Notes under the pieces: generated by a model
The model's input: only the letters and a program-made list of their open reading frames with translations
Databases searched by the model: none
Told to the model about the DNA's origin: nothing
Shown: positions 35,748-46,834 of the stretch, one piece after another
Position numbering within the stretch: the first letter of the stretch is position 1
Layout of the letters: each line of letters begins with the position of its first letter
Source of the DNA: Acholoe squamosa
Taxonomy: Eukaryota > Annelida > Polychaeta > Phyllodocida > Polynoidae
Assembly (NCBI GenBank): GCA_949317995.1
Contig: OX439050.1
Location: 54,747,777 to 54,811,776 of the forward strand
Length of the DNA: 64,000 nt
Reading direction: 5' to 3'
Program-made: the position numbers and the translations under genes

Positions 35748-36862
35748 CATGAACGTTTGTAGAATGAGGACTAGGTATGTGTCTGTCCACTTTTATTATG
35801 TAAATTATAGAGTCTTGTGGTGAAATAGAAGCAAAAATTATGTTCCTGGTCAGATATTTTCTATTCTTCTAGAGCATTTTACTTTTTGTAAAGTGGTCTG
35901 TCCGGGTGATAATTTGGTCATTTGGCCTCCCCCCATTAAATAACTAAAAGTGAAATGGGTCCAATTATGCCTTAAGAGATTTGCTACATGTTGGGGGTAA
36001 AGTATGTTGAAAACAAAATTTGATTTCCTCAACAAACTTCACTGTGAGGGGGCAATAAGTGATTTTCCTTGAAAATCCCCCTTTTTCCTTGTCCGGGTGA
36101 AAAATCATATTCCTTCCCCTTTTGTGTAGGATTAACAGATTTAACTATCCTAACTAAGTCAGTTATTTACCCCCTACATATACCTAAGTGCCCAATGTAT
36201 AAGGCAATGGATTACTCTCCATCCGTTGCAGTAGCAGAGATGGGATGTGCTATTTTGTCCGGGCAAAATCGTGTCCGGGCGAGTGACCATTGAATAACAT
36301 GCCATGTTGAGGGGTTGATTTCCTACAGAAATTAAAATTTTATCTTAATGAAAATAACAGCTTTAGACCATTTAGACCTGTAGATTACAGAAATCACATT
36401 GTTATATGTATGTCAGATGTGTCTTTTATATCATGAAATGAGTGTACTTATAATAAATGTTTGTAGAGATTCTTGGCATATGTCCAGGAGAATGACATTT
36501 GAGTAATATGCCATGTTGAGGGCTTGATTTTCTACAGAAACAATTGTCATATTACCATGACAATCTCAGATCTAGACCATTTCGACCTGTAGATCATGAA
36601 AATAACATGTTTCTTTATGTCAGATGTGACTTTATTATCATAAAATGATAATACTTTTAACGGTTTTTATCATGATTCTGCCTACATTTCTTGTCCTCAC
36701 ACAAAATTCAATATTCCTGCCTCTCCTCTGCACAATAGGGATATTCAAATATCCTAACTATGCCTGTTATTTACCCCCTACATATAACTTAGTACTCAAT
36801 GTATGGGACAATTGATTGCTGCTAAACCTTTGCAGTATCAGGGATGGGAAGTGCTTTTTTGT

Positions 36863-37645
36863 CCAGGTGAAATTGTGTCCGGGCGAGTGACCATTGAGTA
36901 ACATGCCATGTTGAGGGTTTGGTTTCCTCAAAAAATAATCATTTTATCTCATTGAAAATCACAGATCTGGACCATCTTGAGCAGTAGATGATGGAATTCA
37001 CATTTTTATCTGTGTCAGCTGATTCCTTGCTATCATAGAATGAGCCTACTTTTAACGGAATTTGATCACAATTCTGAACATAATGTCCAGGCGAGTGATG
37101 AACTATAAGATATTTTTAACAGAAATTACAGATTTTTTCCCTATCAGAACTATATACCACCTGAAAGTACATGCCGTGGGCATTGTATTCTGTATAATCA
37201 ATAGTTCCTACCATAGTCTGTCAGCTTTTATATAGAACAGAAAGAAATGAATATCTTATAATCTGAGATTTACTTGAAATCCAGGCTAGGCCCTATAGGA
37301 AAATGACCTGAGGGAAAGGCAAAAATCCTGTTACGTCTGACTACAATACTCCAAACCCAACCATTAGACCCAGTACTACAAGCAAAATCATAATAACAGT
37401 GGACCAGAAGCATATCAAAGGTCATTTTGAATCAATAAAGGGAAAAAAGGGAGTACATCGTTTTCAGGTAGATAGGTTCTGGGCATTGCCATAGCAACGG
37501 TTTTCATATTTGACTCATAATATTTCATGTGCAGTTACCCCAAGACACTATCCACAAAAAATATTTTTGAGATACTACATAATTTTTTCTCAGACCTCTC
37601 AAAACTCCACCAAGGCCTATCTGCACACTTTCTATGATTTTTGAC
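36863..37645. other. Flank of the duplication with further ~208-bp repeat copies
   Basis: Repeat starts lie at about 36,878 (GTCCGGGCGAGTGACCATTG) and 37,087 (GTCCAGGCGAGTGATG). The rest (37,130-37,645) has no recognised feature. Confidence 0.5.
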
Positions 37646-38283
37646 TGCTCACATCCAACCTTCATTATGATCTCTCAGTCAACATATCCCCTAAAGAACA
37701 AATCCAACAGTCTACCTCAAGCATACATCTACTTATCACTCATGCTATATATCCTTGACGTTACCTATCCTTCAGGCTGCCTATCCTTCATGGTATATAG
37801 CCCTCATTCTACCTAACCAGCTATCTATGTATCTCTCACCTTGTATTCTATTCTTTCTACCTTTATAGTAGCTCTAATAGTCTATGCCTTGTGAAATATA
37901 CCTATCGCTTATTGTACCTATCCTCAAGTCTGCATATCACTCATGTTTACTTCAGCCCATTGAATTATCATGCTTTTCTAATATTCCTTACCATGGCTAT
38001 CATTAGACTAGCTAGCTTCCTATCCTACATGTATGTTGTTTATTCCCCTTTTCCTATCCTCCATGCTGCATACCACTCATGCTTTCCCACTTGACAACAA
38101 AACATTTTTTAAGGTTAAAAAACTGAGGGCTATATACCATGAAGGATAGGCAGCCTGAAGGATAGGTAACCTCAAGGATATATAGCATGAGTGATAGGTA
38201 GATGTATGCTTGAGGTAGACTGTTAAATTTGTTCCTTAGGGGATAGGTTGACTAGGAGATCAAAATGAAGATTGGTTGTGAGC
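37646..38283. repeat. Foldback: two ~160-bp inverted arms with a ~320-bp spacer
   Basis: The left arm 37,646-37,805 (GCTCACATCCAACCTTCATT ... TATATAGCCCTC) is the near-complete inverse of 38,125-38,283. Arms and spacer are built from CCTATCCTTCATG-like subrepeats. ORFs within are repeat translations. Confidence 0.85.
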
Positions 38284-38740
38284 TATCCCAGCTGAACAAG
38301 CTGTGATAGGTAGGAAAACTATAACGTGAGCATGAGGGATAGGTATTGAATAGGATGGGTAGCAAGGAGGATTGGTAGCATATGTAATAAACAGTTTAAG
38401 AGATAGGCATAGAGAGTACCTTGTGAAGTTAGCATATTCAAAAGAAACATTGGTGCTAGGTAATATCACAGATGTGCCAGTCAAACATGAGGGATGTGAA
38501 GAGTTGGGGGATAGTCACCATGAGGGATAGGTAAAGTGAATGATAGGCAGATTGAGGATAGGTAGACTATCATGTTTGTAACTACTAAGCTTATGATATG
38601 ATTATGTGGTTTTGATATGATCATGTGGTTTTGAAGACTGTATACATTGTTATCCAATGACAACAAAAATATTGAACAAGTAACCAATGGATAACTCATG
38701 ACGAGTGTGTGTTAGTGAAGGATAATGACATGAGGCCGTA
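38284..38740. other. GGATAGG-rich stretch
   Basis: Scattered GGGATAGGTA motifs continue the subrepeat of the foldback at lower density. No gene recognised. Confidence 0.4.
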
Positions 38741-38789
38741 GGCCGAGTGTTATTAGCCTTTGCTAACACACACGATGCCAGCCATTGTG

Positions 38790-39106
38790 TGTACACGATT
38801 TGTACATACACCTCGTCGCCCGGCAGCAGACAGCTAAAGCTTTGAATGCGTCTCGCTGTTATGTTTGTGTATAATACACCTCCTCACCTGGCAGTGGACA
38901 GCGACAGCCCCGGTCTCAGCTAGGCTTCGCAGCGGCACACGGCGAAAAATAGTGTTTGTACACGATCGGTACATACACCTCCTCGCCCGGCAGCGGACAG
39001 CAGCAGCGCACACGGCGAAAAAAGCTGCGCCTGGACCGGGGCTCGAGCCGCAGACCTCTCACAGCTGAGCGCAATGCGCTAACCACTAGACCACCGCATC
39101 TCCTCC
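38790..39106 (-). repeat. tRNA-derived SINE, family C, with a tail in three tandem copies
   Basis: On the minus strand the head (about 39,106-39,030) reads GGTGGTCTAGTGGTTAGCGC (A box) and then GCGGCTCGAGCCCCGGTC (B box). The tail unit, roughly CGCCGTGTGCGCTGCTGCTG, then TCCGCTGCCGGGCGAGGAGG and a GTGTATGTAC end, occurs about three times down to 38,800 with growing divergence. Confidence 0.7.
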
Positions 39107-39214
39107 CTTCTCGGCTTGGTTATGTATGAATGAGTCCCAAGGTTATGGTAGCGGACAGCCCGCAGTCGTCGCCTTCCTGGGCTTTGTATCATAGCAAGAC
39201 CTGGTTCTAACCAA

Positions 39215-39492
39215 GCTTCTCTCGTCAGTCCCTGTGGCGTGATGCATAGGGAGTTGGACTAAGGACCTGAGACTGCAGGTTCGACCCCTACCATGGCAAT
39301 GAAATAGTCTGTTGGTTTTAACATGTAACATATGACATGGAAGGACATGAGAGGCACCGGGTGCGGGTTATTCATAGATAACCGCACGCCTTACAAAATT
39401 GATGTTACAGCCTATAGGGTGTGCAATATCGACAGATATGTGTATGGGAATAGCCATCAAAAAGCACTGAGTAACCAAGAAATCGTTGTATA
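39215..39492 (+). repeat. tRNA-derived SINE, family A, copy 2
   Basis: Head CCTGTGGCGTGATGCATAGG, B box GCAGGTTCGACCCC, body AACATGTAACATATGACATG, end GCACTGAGTAACCAAGAAATC. Better preserved than the copy at 134-360. Confidence 0.7.
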
Positions 39493-40444
39493 ATATTATA
39501 TATGGTCAGGTGTGGATGTGGTGGAGCATAAAAGTTTTTAACTGATGTTAAAAACTAGTGGGTGGGGAAGGGGTGTAGTATAGTCATAGCGGGCGCCACC
39601 TTATAAAGGTAAAGTAGAGAGGTGGCTCTGTGGATTGCTAAACGACCCCTATAGGCCTGGGGAGCCCGTGGCAGCAGTCTGCAGACCCATCAACACAGAC
39701 GAAGGTGGAGGGAGCGAGAGAGGTGGACTTGTTCTGAGCAGCTCCCCATCCACATAGCCCAGGCATTCATGGCCACCTTTAGATAATAAAAGTAGACCAT
39801 CAATCAGTCAAGAACCTGTTTTGATTTATGTGGTATTATCCCACAAACCTAAGGCCTTTTTTATCTTCGGTACTGGAATAACTGTGTCTGTCTAGAATAT
39901 ATATAGTATGTTCTTTACTTGAAACGCTGATCATTTGAGCCTTTAGCAGCTGAATGTTTCTTAGATGAAGCATTTCTATTTATTAAGTTCCCCCCCCACA
40001 CACACCCTTACCACACACACACACACTGGTGTCATGCATCATGTCAATAATTCCTGACAACAGGGGTGGTGGTTTGGGGGCTGGGGGTAAAAGATTTCAT
40101 ACACCTGTCAGGGAGGGGATTGAAATTTTCCCCCTTTTGTAGTGAAAAACCAGTGTGTTACTACAGAATAAAAGTACACAAGGTGGGTAGACAATTGTTC
40201 ATGAGCATCTTTTATTCAGTGTGAATCTTTAATCAATAGTCATAACCTAGGAGTAACTACTTCTGTTAAAGGAAATAAACCAAAAAAAGCAGATGTTACT
40301 TGGTGGTCTTAAGGCCTCCCAGCATTGCTGTTATGCCTCAATTCTTGCTGATATGTCTCTCCCTGTATTATGTGACTGTACTCAAATATTATATAGTATA
40401 CAATAACACCAACCTATTGGGCATTCACCCGTCTGCACCAAATA
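39493..40444. other. Intergenic stretch
   Basis: No gene. A (CA)-rich tract is near 39,991-40,026. The segment 39,600-39,760 looks repeat-like but could not be assigned. Confidence 0.4.
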
Positions 40445-40552
40445 TTAACGCCTAACACCACTGGCGTGGCGTTAATGGGTCCTGGCCAATCCACCGATCC
40501 TTGCATTGCATACAACACCTATTTACGCCATGCCGTGGTGTTAGGCATTTAT
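40445..40552. repeat. Short foldback MITE-like element
   Basis: TTAACGCCTAACACCACTGG, then cgtggcgtta, is mirrored by tttacgccatg, then CCGTGGTGTTAGGCATTTA. The arms are about 33 bp with a few mismatches and the spacer is about 40 bp. Confidence 0.6.
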
Positions 40553-41218
40553 TATACCTAGCTTCACATTTGATTTGAGCGAAAAATCCACTTTTCCATA
40601 GCCTTCGACGAAATTCTTGCCATTTTCCCTGGGAGCGACAACTGGAACGCCACCTGTTGTAATCTCTTGCACTAAGGCTAGATGGATTTCTATGCCAGTA
40701 ATATGAACAGTGAATCTACTTACCTCTGAGAACCAATTGTGCATCGTTTCATCACTCGTCTACACTGGCCCTCTGCCCGTCATCCCTTTACCGCAACAAT
40801 GTCACGCTGAGGAATCACCGAGAACCTTTGCACACGGCCTCTCATGATATTATTTGCACACGGCACCTAAGCAAGCTCCGTCGCTTTATGTCCTTCTGAT
40901 TTATTTTTAGGGACTATTTTGTGTATTTTTGATTCGATTTTTATGTAAAATGACTCATTTTAAGAAAGGTAGGATGATAATCAATTGTTCTTTTATTCAA
41001 ATGTAAAAGTTAGATTTGAAAAGAGAAGAACTTTAATGACAGAAAGTCACAGAGGCTACTTTTATTACTATATATCCTTACGCCGGTGTCTTGAACAGTC
41101 AGTGATGAGGTCGCGATGGCGATCAAAACACGTGGATATTACGTAGATTCAACAAGGTGTAAAAAGGTAAGATATATTAAGTGTGTCTCTTTATAACAAG
41201 TCTTAGTCCAAGGATGAG

Positions 41219-41891
41219 GAAAAGGTGATAGTAATCAGTACCTACAGACCAGGCAACAACAAAGTCCCCGGAATAATCAAACACAATTGGGACATTTTAG
41301 GCAGATCCAAAACAACTCTACAGAGCTAGAAGGATGAATGCCTATAAAAGACCCAAAAACTTGAGGGACTACCTAGTACGGGCTAGGACTGACTATCACC
41401 CAGACAGGGAGGGGGATTATAACAACAAAGGCCAATGCAGCCAAAACAGGAATGCCTGCAAAGAAGAGAATTGTGGGTATTGTCATATACTGGACAAGAG
41501 TGGGAAGATTGGATCCTACCAAACAAGAAGAGACCATGAGAGCAAATGGAATGTCACCTGCAACAGTTCAAATTTGATATACTGTGTAGAATGAAGGCAA
41601 TGCGGCTACCAATATGTGGGACAGACCTACAGAACCATTAGAGAGCGCCCTTATGGCCACCTCTACAACATAGACGAAGGAGAGGGCCCAAATGATGTGG
41701 CCCATCACTTCAAACAACCAGATCATAATGGAATCCTGCATGTTAAACTCTACATCCTAGATTTCAATGAAATACATCCAGAAAGTGAAAGGGCACAGAG
41801 CCTTAGGCTCACTATAGAATTTAACTGGATACAACGCCTGAAAACCTCAGTCCCACACAGGCTCAATACGATGGACAACAGGTATGGATGA
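41219..41891 (+). pseudogene. Penelope-like element ORF: RT C-terminus and GIY-YIG endonuclease
   Basis: The frame VISTYRPGNNKVPGIIKHNW (about 41,230) matches the linker after the RT in Penelope-like elements and ends in TAG (about 41,329). The next frame (41,334-41,891) carries a Cys cluster (CSQNRNACKEENCGYCHIL). It then has the GIY-YIG core: IYC (GIY equivalent), an in-frame TGA at 41,592-41,594, CGYQYVGQTYRTIRERPYGH (YIG plus the catalytic R) and DVAHHFKQPDH. The nuclease would cut target DNA to prime reverse transcription. The RT catalytic domain is missing, so the copy is 5' truncated and broken by at least two stops. Confidence 0.8.
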
Positions 41892-42084
41892 GCTCGGATC
41901 AGCAAAGCCACATCAAAATCTTTTTTATGTATGATTACATAGGAATATTCTACAGAAATATCTGTCACTAGATCTTTGAGCCCATCCCCATACAACCTCT
42001 GGACCCAGACAGCCTGCCACCTTGGTGACTACCACCACTGCCCAATGTGATGGTCATCATCCCTTTTCCATTTATTACCACACA

Positions 42085-42145
42085 GTCCTCCTTGACACCT
42101 GATGAGGCCTTTAGGCCAAAACCCGTATTCTGTAATACGCTGCTG
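42085..42145 (+). ncRNA. Hammerhead-ribozyme-like motif in the Penelope 3' region
   Basis: CTGATGA (42,099-42,105) is followed by a GGCC-TTTA-GGCC hairpin, AAAAC, and then a hairpin CGTATT-CTGT-AATACG. This is the order of a hammerhead core (CUGAUGA, stem II, GAAA, stem III), but the expected G before AAA is A. Hammerhead motifs are known from Penelope-like elements. This copy is probably inactive. Confidence 0.45.
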
Positions 42146-42529
42146 AGATCCTAAAATGCACAATTCAGCAGTTGTACCCATGCTTTAAACACATAATGCA
42201 CAATACTACATGGTTACAGCAAGGACCTGCCAGACTATTGGCATCCGCCCACCCACCCTCCCTCCCACCACACTGCTGGTACCTGGGTTCACCCAACACA
42301 TAGAGGTACTACCGTAATCTCCCGCGTAGAAGACGCGGTGCGCGTAGAAGACACTCCCCAAACTCACGGTAGGCTGGTTTATGTAGAGGACGCATCCAAC
42401 CCCCCTGAATCGATTTGTGAAAAAAAACCTGTACAAGACGCCCCCCAACTCAGCAGGGGGGGTTCCTGTATAAGACGCACCCCCCACCCCCCCCAAAAAA
42501 AATTAAAAGAAATGTTAAGTCTATGCTGT

Positions 42530-42957
42530 CGTCGACCCGTGCGTTCCGTACACCCCGGCAAGCCATGCTGCTTTGTCTATAGTGTCAACCTGTTGAGTCT
42601 ATGTTGTCGTCGGCCCTTGCATCCCTACACCCAGGCAGGCGTGCGGACCATTCCCCGGTCTGCCGTGGCGCTAGCGCTATGAGTCGATGCTGTCATCGGC
42701 CCACATGTTCCCTACACCCCGTCAAACCCTACGCATTGTCAACCTGTTGAGTCTATGCTGTCATCAGCCCAGCCGTTCCCTACACCCCGGGGGAGCGCGT
42801 TAACACCTCCCGGTCTGCCACGGCGCTGGCGCTATGAGTCGATGCTGTCATCGGCCCACATGTTCCCTACACCCCGGCAAGCCCTACGCATTGTCAACCT
42901 GTTGAGTCTATGCTGTCATCAGTCCAGCCGTTCCCTACACCCCAGGGAGCGCGTTAA
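42530..42957 (+). repeat. Long tandem repeat in the pogo 5' region
   Basis: Units containing GAGTCTATGCTGTCATCAGC, CCGTTCCCTACACCCCGG and CACCTCCCGGTCTGCC recur at about 42,530, 42,600, 42,690, 42,760, 42,840 and 42,910. One unit is cut at GCGTTAA by the 42,958-44,879 element and resumes at 44,880 (TAACACCTCCCGGTCTGCC). Confidence 0.85.
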
Positions 42958-44879
42958 GGGGCAGTGTACAAATGACGTCATGCATTTTTGGACCATTTTT
43001 GACCCCCCTCCCCCCCATGTCATATTTTGTCATACAACACTTGACCCCCCCTCAGCATGATGTCATGCAGAGAGATACCCCCCCCCCCAAGTGCATGAAT
43101 AGTGAAGGCCTATAGGCTATAAACAAATTAAAATACGGCCGATTGAGGTTACGCGATGCTGTATTATCGCCCACACGCTGGCAGAATTCTGGTCCAGGGC
43201 CATTGGCCAGACCAGGTCACATGACTGACCTACTTATGGTAATTAGCAGGAACCCCCCCCGAACAGAGTGTATTATGGGAAACCTCAATAGGGCCTATGG
43301 TTCAAAGGGACATATAGTGGGTGTGAATTTGCAATAAAGCATAAGATACATGCAAAGTGAAAAAAGAACTAGCACTGATCAACAAATGAACAGAGAAACA
43401 TGCCAAACACTGTCAGCTTATATAATGTATAGGATGTACCATTTCCGTGCCTTATAGTTATACACGGAGTACTATGGTAGTGATCATACACAAGTATTTC
43501 CTGTGACAAAAGGGCTTAAAAACTGTCTAGATCAATAGTCTAATACAGTTAATAGTCTGCCTTCTTTGCAGCGTAAGCTGTACACTTGTCAGCGAAGAGA
43601 AAATCGAGAACAGTTATTACCGTAATCTCCCATGTATAAGGCATGTCTTATACTGGGTTTTTTAGTTCTCATTGGATCCACAAGGGGGACACCAAGACCT
43701 TTCTTTTGATATCTTACATGCCCCCTTGGTGATAATGGGACAAAATGGGGCCCAGGAGGACCCAAGGTGGCCCAAGCTACCCATAGGTTTTTGAATTTTG
43801 AAAATTCATTCAGTAGAACCAAAGTTATAAATTTTTCATTTTTTTTGAGAATTTTCCAAAACTCTAGGTGCGCCTTATACGCGGGCTACGCCTTGTACAT
43901 GGGAGATTACGGTATTAAGGATCATATAGTTCAAGAGCTTGAATGTATTGATATATTGAATGTATTGATTTAATCTGTAACTTGAACCATATACAAGTGT
44001 ACTAGAAATAGGTTTCAGGCAGAACACTCTGAATTTAGTAAGTGGCCTAATAGAAAAAAAAAATCTCAGAAAGCATCACAAATTCTCAGGAGACCATGAT
44101 TGCAATCATAGTTCCAATTTATGATCTTACAAAGCAATCGAGTCACCTCAGCATTTTACTGTAGAATCTGCAAATAAGGTGAGTCTGATAGAGTTCCATT
44201 CAGACAAAGATGTGGAGAGCAAGTTTGGGGGGAGGTCCCCTTTACATCCCCCCAAGCATCCCCTCAGTGAAAATAGCAACAGGGTGGTGGAGAGCTCCAG
44301 GGGAGTGCTCGTTATTTATCAACAGTGGGATTCCGGGAGGGGGTGGATTGGGGGAGGAGCAAAATGATTTTGACACCTCAAGGAGGGGGGGGGGGAAATA
44401 TCACACCTTTACCTTTTCAAAAAGAAGCCTGTGGAATACTATGAAGGCAGCAGCAGTTCAGGGGTATTTTAGATGCATCATTTTAGATCCTGAGGGCAGC
44501 AGTGGCCCTTTTCAAAAAGGGTTAAATTGGTATAGGTAGGATAGAGTAGTAGTTCCCCCTTATAGTGGCCTGGACATCACCTTGATTTTACACTGACATT
44601 GATGGCAGTGACACTCATTGAGCGAGATGTCTGAAGAATGCATGCATGTAGGGCCTATAGGTAATTAAATTTATGTCAGATGAATGCATTAAACCTCCCT
44701 ACCTTTACAAATCTTTTTACAAAAGTTTTTGATCTTGCCAAAACCAAAGCATATTGTGATTTCTTGATGACATGATGTCATGCAGCCCATGACCCCCCCT
44801 CCCCCCTTGTCATGCTTGGTCATGGCAAGTGGGACCCCCCCTCCCCCCCTCCTGCATGATGTCATTTGTACACAGCCCC
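42958..44879. mobile_element. TAA-flanked non-autonomous element (1.9 kb) nested in the pogo element
   Basis: The left end GGGGCAGTGTACAAATGACG, then TCATGC, is the inverse of the right end (24 of 26 match). TAA flanks both sides. The uninterrupted site GCGTTAACACC is seen in the neighbouring tandem unit at 42,791-42,801, which shows a 3-bp duplication. A TWA 3-bp duplication fits PIF/Harbinger-type insertion. The interior has no transposase and contains the 297-bp pogo MITE. Confidence 0.88.
43618..43914. mobile_element. 297-bp pogo-family MITE
   Basis: Its ends TACCGTAATCTCCCATGTAT and ATACATGG...GAGATTACGGTA match the TIR of the 4.9-kb pogo element, including GCCTTATAC internal motifs. 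It lies inside the TAA-flanked element, so it was probably mobilised by pogo-type transposase after that insertion. Small frames inside are not genes. Confidence 0.88.
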
Positions 44880-44925
44880 TAACACCTCCCGGTCTGCCGC
44901 GGTGCTGGTGCTATGAGTCGATGCT

Positions 44926-45046
44926 GTGAGGCGTTCAGGTAAGACTATGAGACGTTCAGGTAAGACTGTGAGGCATTCAGGTAAGACTGTGAGTCGTTCA
45001 GGTAAGACTGTGAGTCATTCAGGTAAGATGTGAGGCATTCAGGTTA
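44926..45046 (+). repeat. 21-bp tandem array of donor-like CAGGTAAG units
   Basis: About six copies of GTGAGGCGTTCAGGTAAGAC then t. Each holds a consensus-like 5' splice site, CAG/GTAAG. It lies about 35 bp upstream of a TATAAAT box and 145 bp upstream of the transposase ATG. Confidence 0.9.
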
Positions 45047-45078
45047 AGTACTGGAGGTGGGGAGGGGGGGGTTGGCAC

Positions 45079-45085
45079 TATAAAT
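45079..45085 (+). promoter_or_regulatory. TATA box of the pogo-like transposase gene
   Basis: GGCACTATAAATGCTGTGGC lies 105 nt before the ATG at 45,190. A CAGCTACAACTACACTACAA short repeat fills the 5' UTR. Confidence 0.55.
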
Positions 45086-45189
45086 GCTGTGGCACTGCCA
45101 ACTCAAATCACACAGCATCCAGCAGCACAACCAGCTACAACTACACTACAAGCAGCTACAACTACACTACAACCAGCTACAACTACATC

Positions 45190-46834
45190 ATGGGTCCCAA
45201 ACGTATGAAGCACAGCATCCAGTTCAAGCTCAACACCATCAAGATGGCAGAAGATGTATCCAACAGAAAGTCAGCTGCCCACTTCGGGGTCAATGAGTGC
45301 ATGGTGCGGAAGTGGAGGAAGGTAATAACCATTGAATTTGTTTTTTGGCGATTTATTGGCACAATTTCATGATTAATGGATGTTTCAGTAATTTTTTATG
45401 ATTAATTGGCACAATGTCATGATTAATGGACATTTCAGTATTATTTTTGTGATTTATTGGCACAATGTCATGATTAATGGACATTTCAGTATTTTTTTGT
45501 GATTTATTGGCACAATGTCATGATTATTGAACATTTCAGTATTTTTTTTGTGTGCTTTATTGGTACAATGTCTTGATTATTGACACAGTATTTTTCTTTA
45601 TTTTACTTTCAGGTCAAGGGTGCCCTCCTCCAGGAGTCCAAAAAGTCCTCCCGGCACCGTCTGATCAATCCCGACCTCCAGACCTCCAGGGCAGCAGGCC
45701 ATCAGGCCCTGGAGGACACCCTGCACGAGTGGGTCCAGGAAACCCGGGAGAAAGGCCATGCAGTGTCTATACGGTCCCTCCAGGTGGAGGCCAGAAAGCA
45801 GGCAGCTAAGATGGAGCGCCAGGAGGCTAGAACCAGCAGCTCCTCCAGCACCAACAGGTAATTTATTTGGCTCTTTTATGATAAATGGACATTTCAGTAA
45901 TTTTTTGGTGATTTATTGGCACAATGTTATGATTAATGACATTTCAGTAATTTTTTTGTGATTTATTGGCACAATGTCGTGATCATATTTTTCAGTTCTA
46001 CATGCACGGGGAAGCTGCGATTCAGGGCCAGCAATGGGTGGACACGCAGATTCTGTAAGCCCAAGTTCCTGTCCACCCGGGTGGCCACCAGCATCGGACA
46101 GAAGATCCCCCATGATGCAGCAGAAAAGGCAAAAGCCTTCCACACATTTGTCATCCAGTCGAGAGAAAAATACCATGTCCATACCAAAGACATCTGGAAC
46201 ATGGACGAAATGCCCCTCCAGTTTGACATGCCAGAGGGGCGGACCCTTGCCACCACTGGTAAGATATTTTTTAGTGTCATGATTAATGGACGTTTCAGTA
46301 ATATTTTTGTGATTTATTGGCACAATTTCATGATTAATGACATTTCAGTATTATTTTTGGTGATTTATTGGCACAATGTCGTGATTGATGGACAATTCAG
46401 TATTTTTTGTGATTTATTGGCACAATGTCGTGATTACATTTTTCTTCTATTTTCAGGATCAAAGACCGTCTGCATCAAGACAAACAATGCAGAGAAACGG
46501 GGACTGACAGCAATACTGGCAGTGAGTGCCAAGGAAGAAAGGATGCCGCATATGCTCATCTTCAAGGGGAAGCGGGCCTCAAATTCACATCCAATGGCTG
46601 CACTGCGACGTTCAGGAGAAGGGGTACATTGACGAGGGGCTGTGTATCCGGTGGATCCGGGACAACTTCCCGCCCAGTGACCGGTACCGGCTCCTCGTCT
46701 GGGACAGCTGCCAGGTACACCTCACAAAGGCAGTGCAGGATCTCGCCAAGAGGAAGATCCTGGTGGCTGTCATCCCTGGAGGCCTGACCCCCATCCTGCA
46801 GCCATTGGATGTGTTGCTGAACAAGCCTTTCAAG
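45190..46834 (+). pseudogene. pogo/Tigger-like DDE transposase, multi-exon, frameshifted
   Basis: It would cut at the TIRs and paste the element into TA sites. Exons are 45,190-45,321, 45,613-45,857, 45,996-46,258 and 46,457-46,834, all with GT-AG borders. Exon 1 encodes a helix-turn-helix (KHSIQFKLNTIKMAEDVSNR, then KWRK). Exon 2 has a CENPB-type second HTH (ALEDTLHEWVQETREKGHAV). Exon 3 carries the first catalytic Asp (WNMDEMPLQFDMPEGRTLAT). Exon 4 carries FKGKR, the second Asp (VWDSCQVHLTK) and the third (ILQPLDVLLNKPFK). A frameshift near 46,605 splits exon 4. A last small exon may follow an acceptor at about 47,124 and read into the right TIR. The copy is inactive as read, but motifs are well kept. 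Confidence 0.88.

Larger units (their letters stand above)
31338..36862 (+). repeat. Tandem segmental duplication, unit 2
   Basis: Near-identical copy of 25,811-31,335. Beyond its end (36,863 on: CCAGGTGAAATTGTGTCCGG) lies the flank, which unit 1 lacks because unit 2 follows it. Confidence 0.95.

Noticed and set aside
25811..36862. Reading the two 5.5-kb units as LTRs of one giant element
   Set aside because: The units abut with a 2-nt filler and each contains coding remnants; there is no internal region between them and no TG...CA ends.
44179..44539. ORFs in the middle nested element
   Set aside because: Overlapping low-complexity frames inside a non-autonomous element; no transposase motif.
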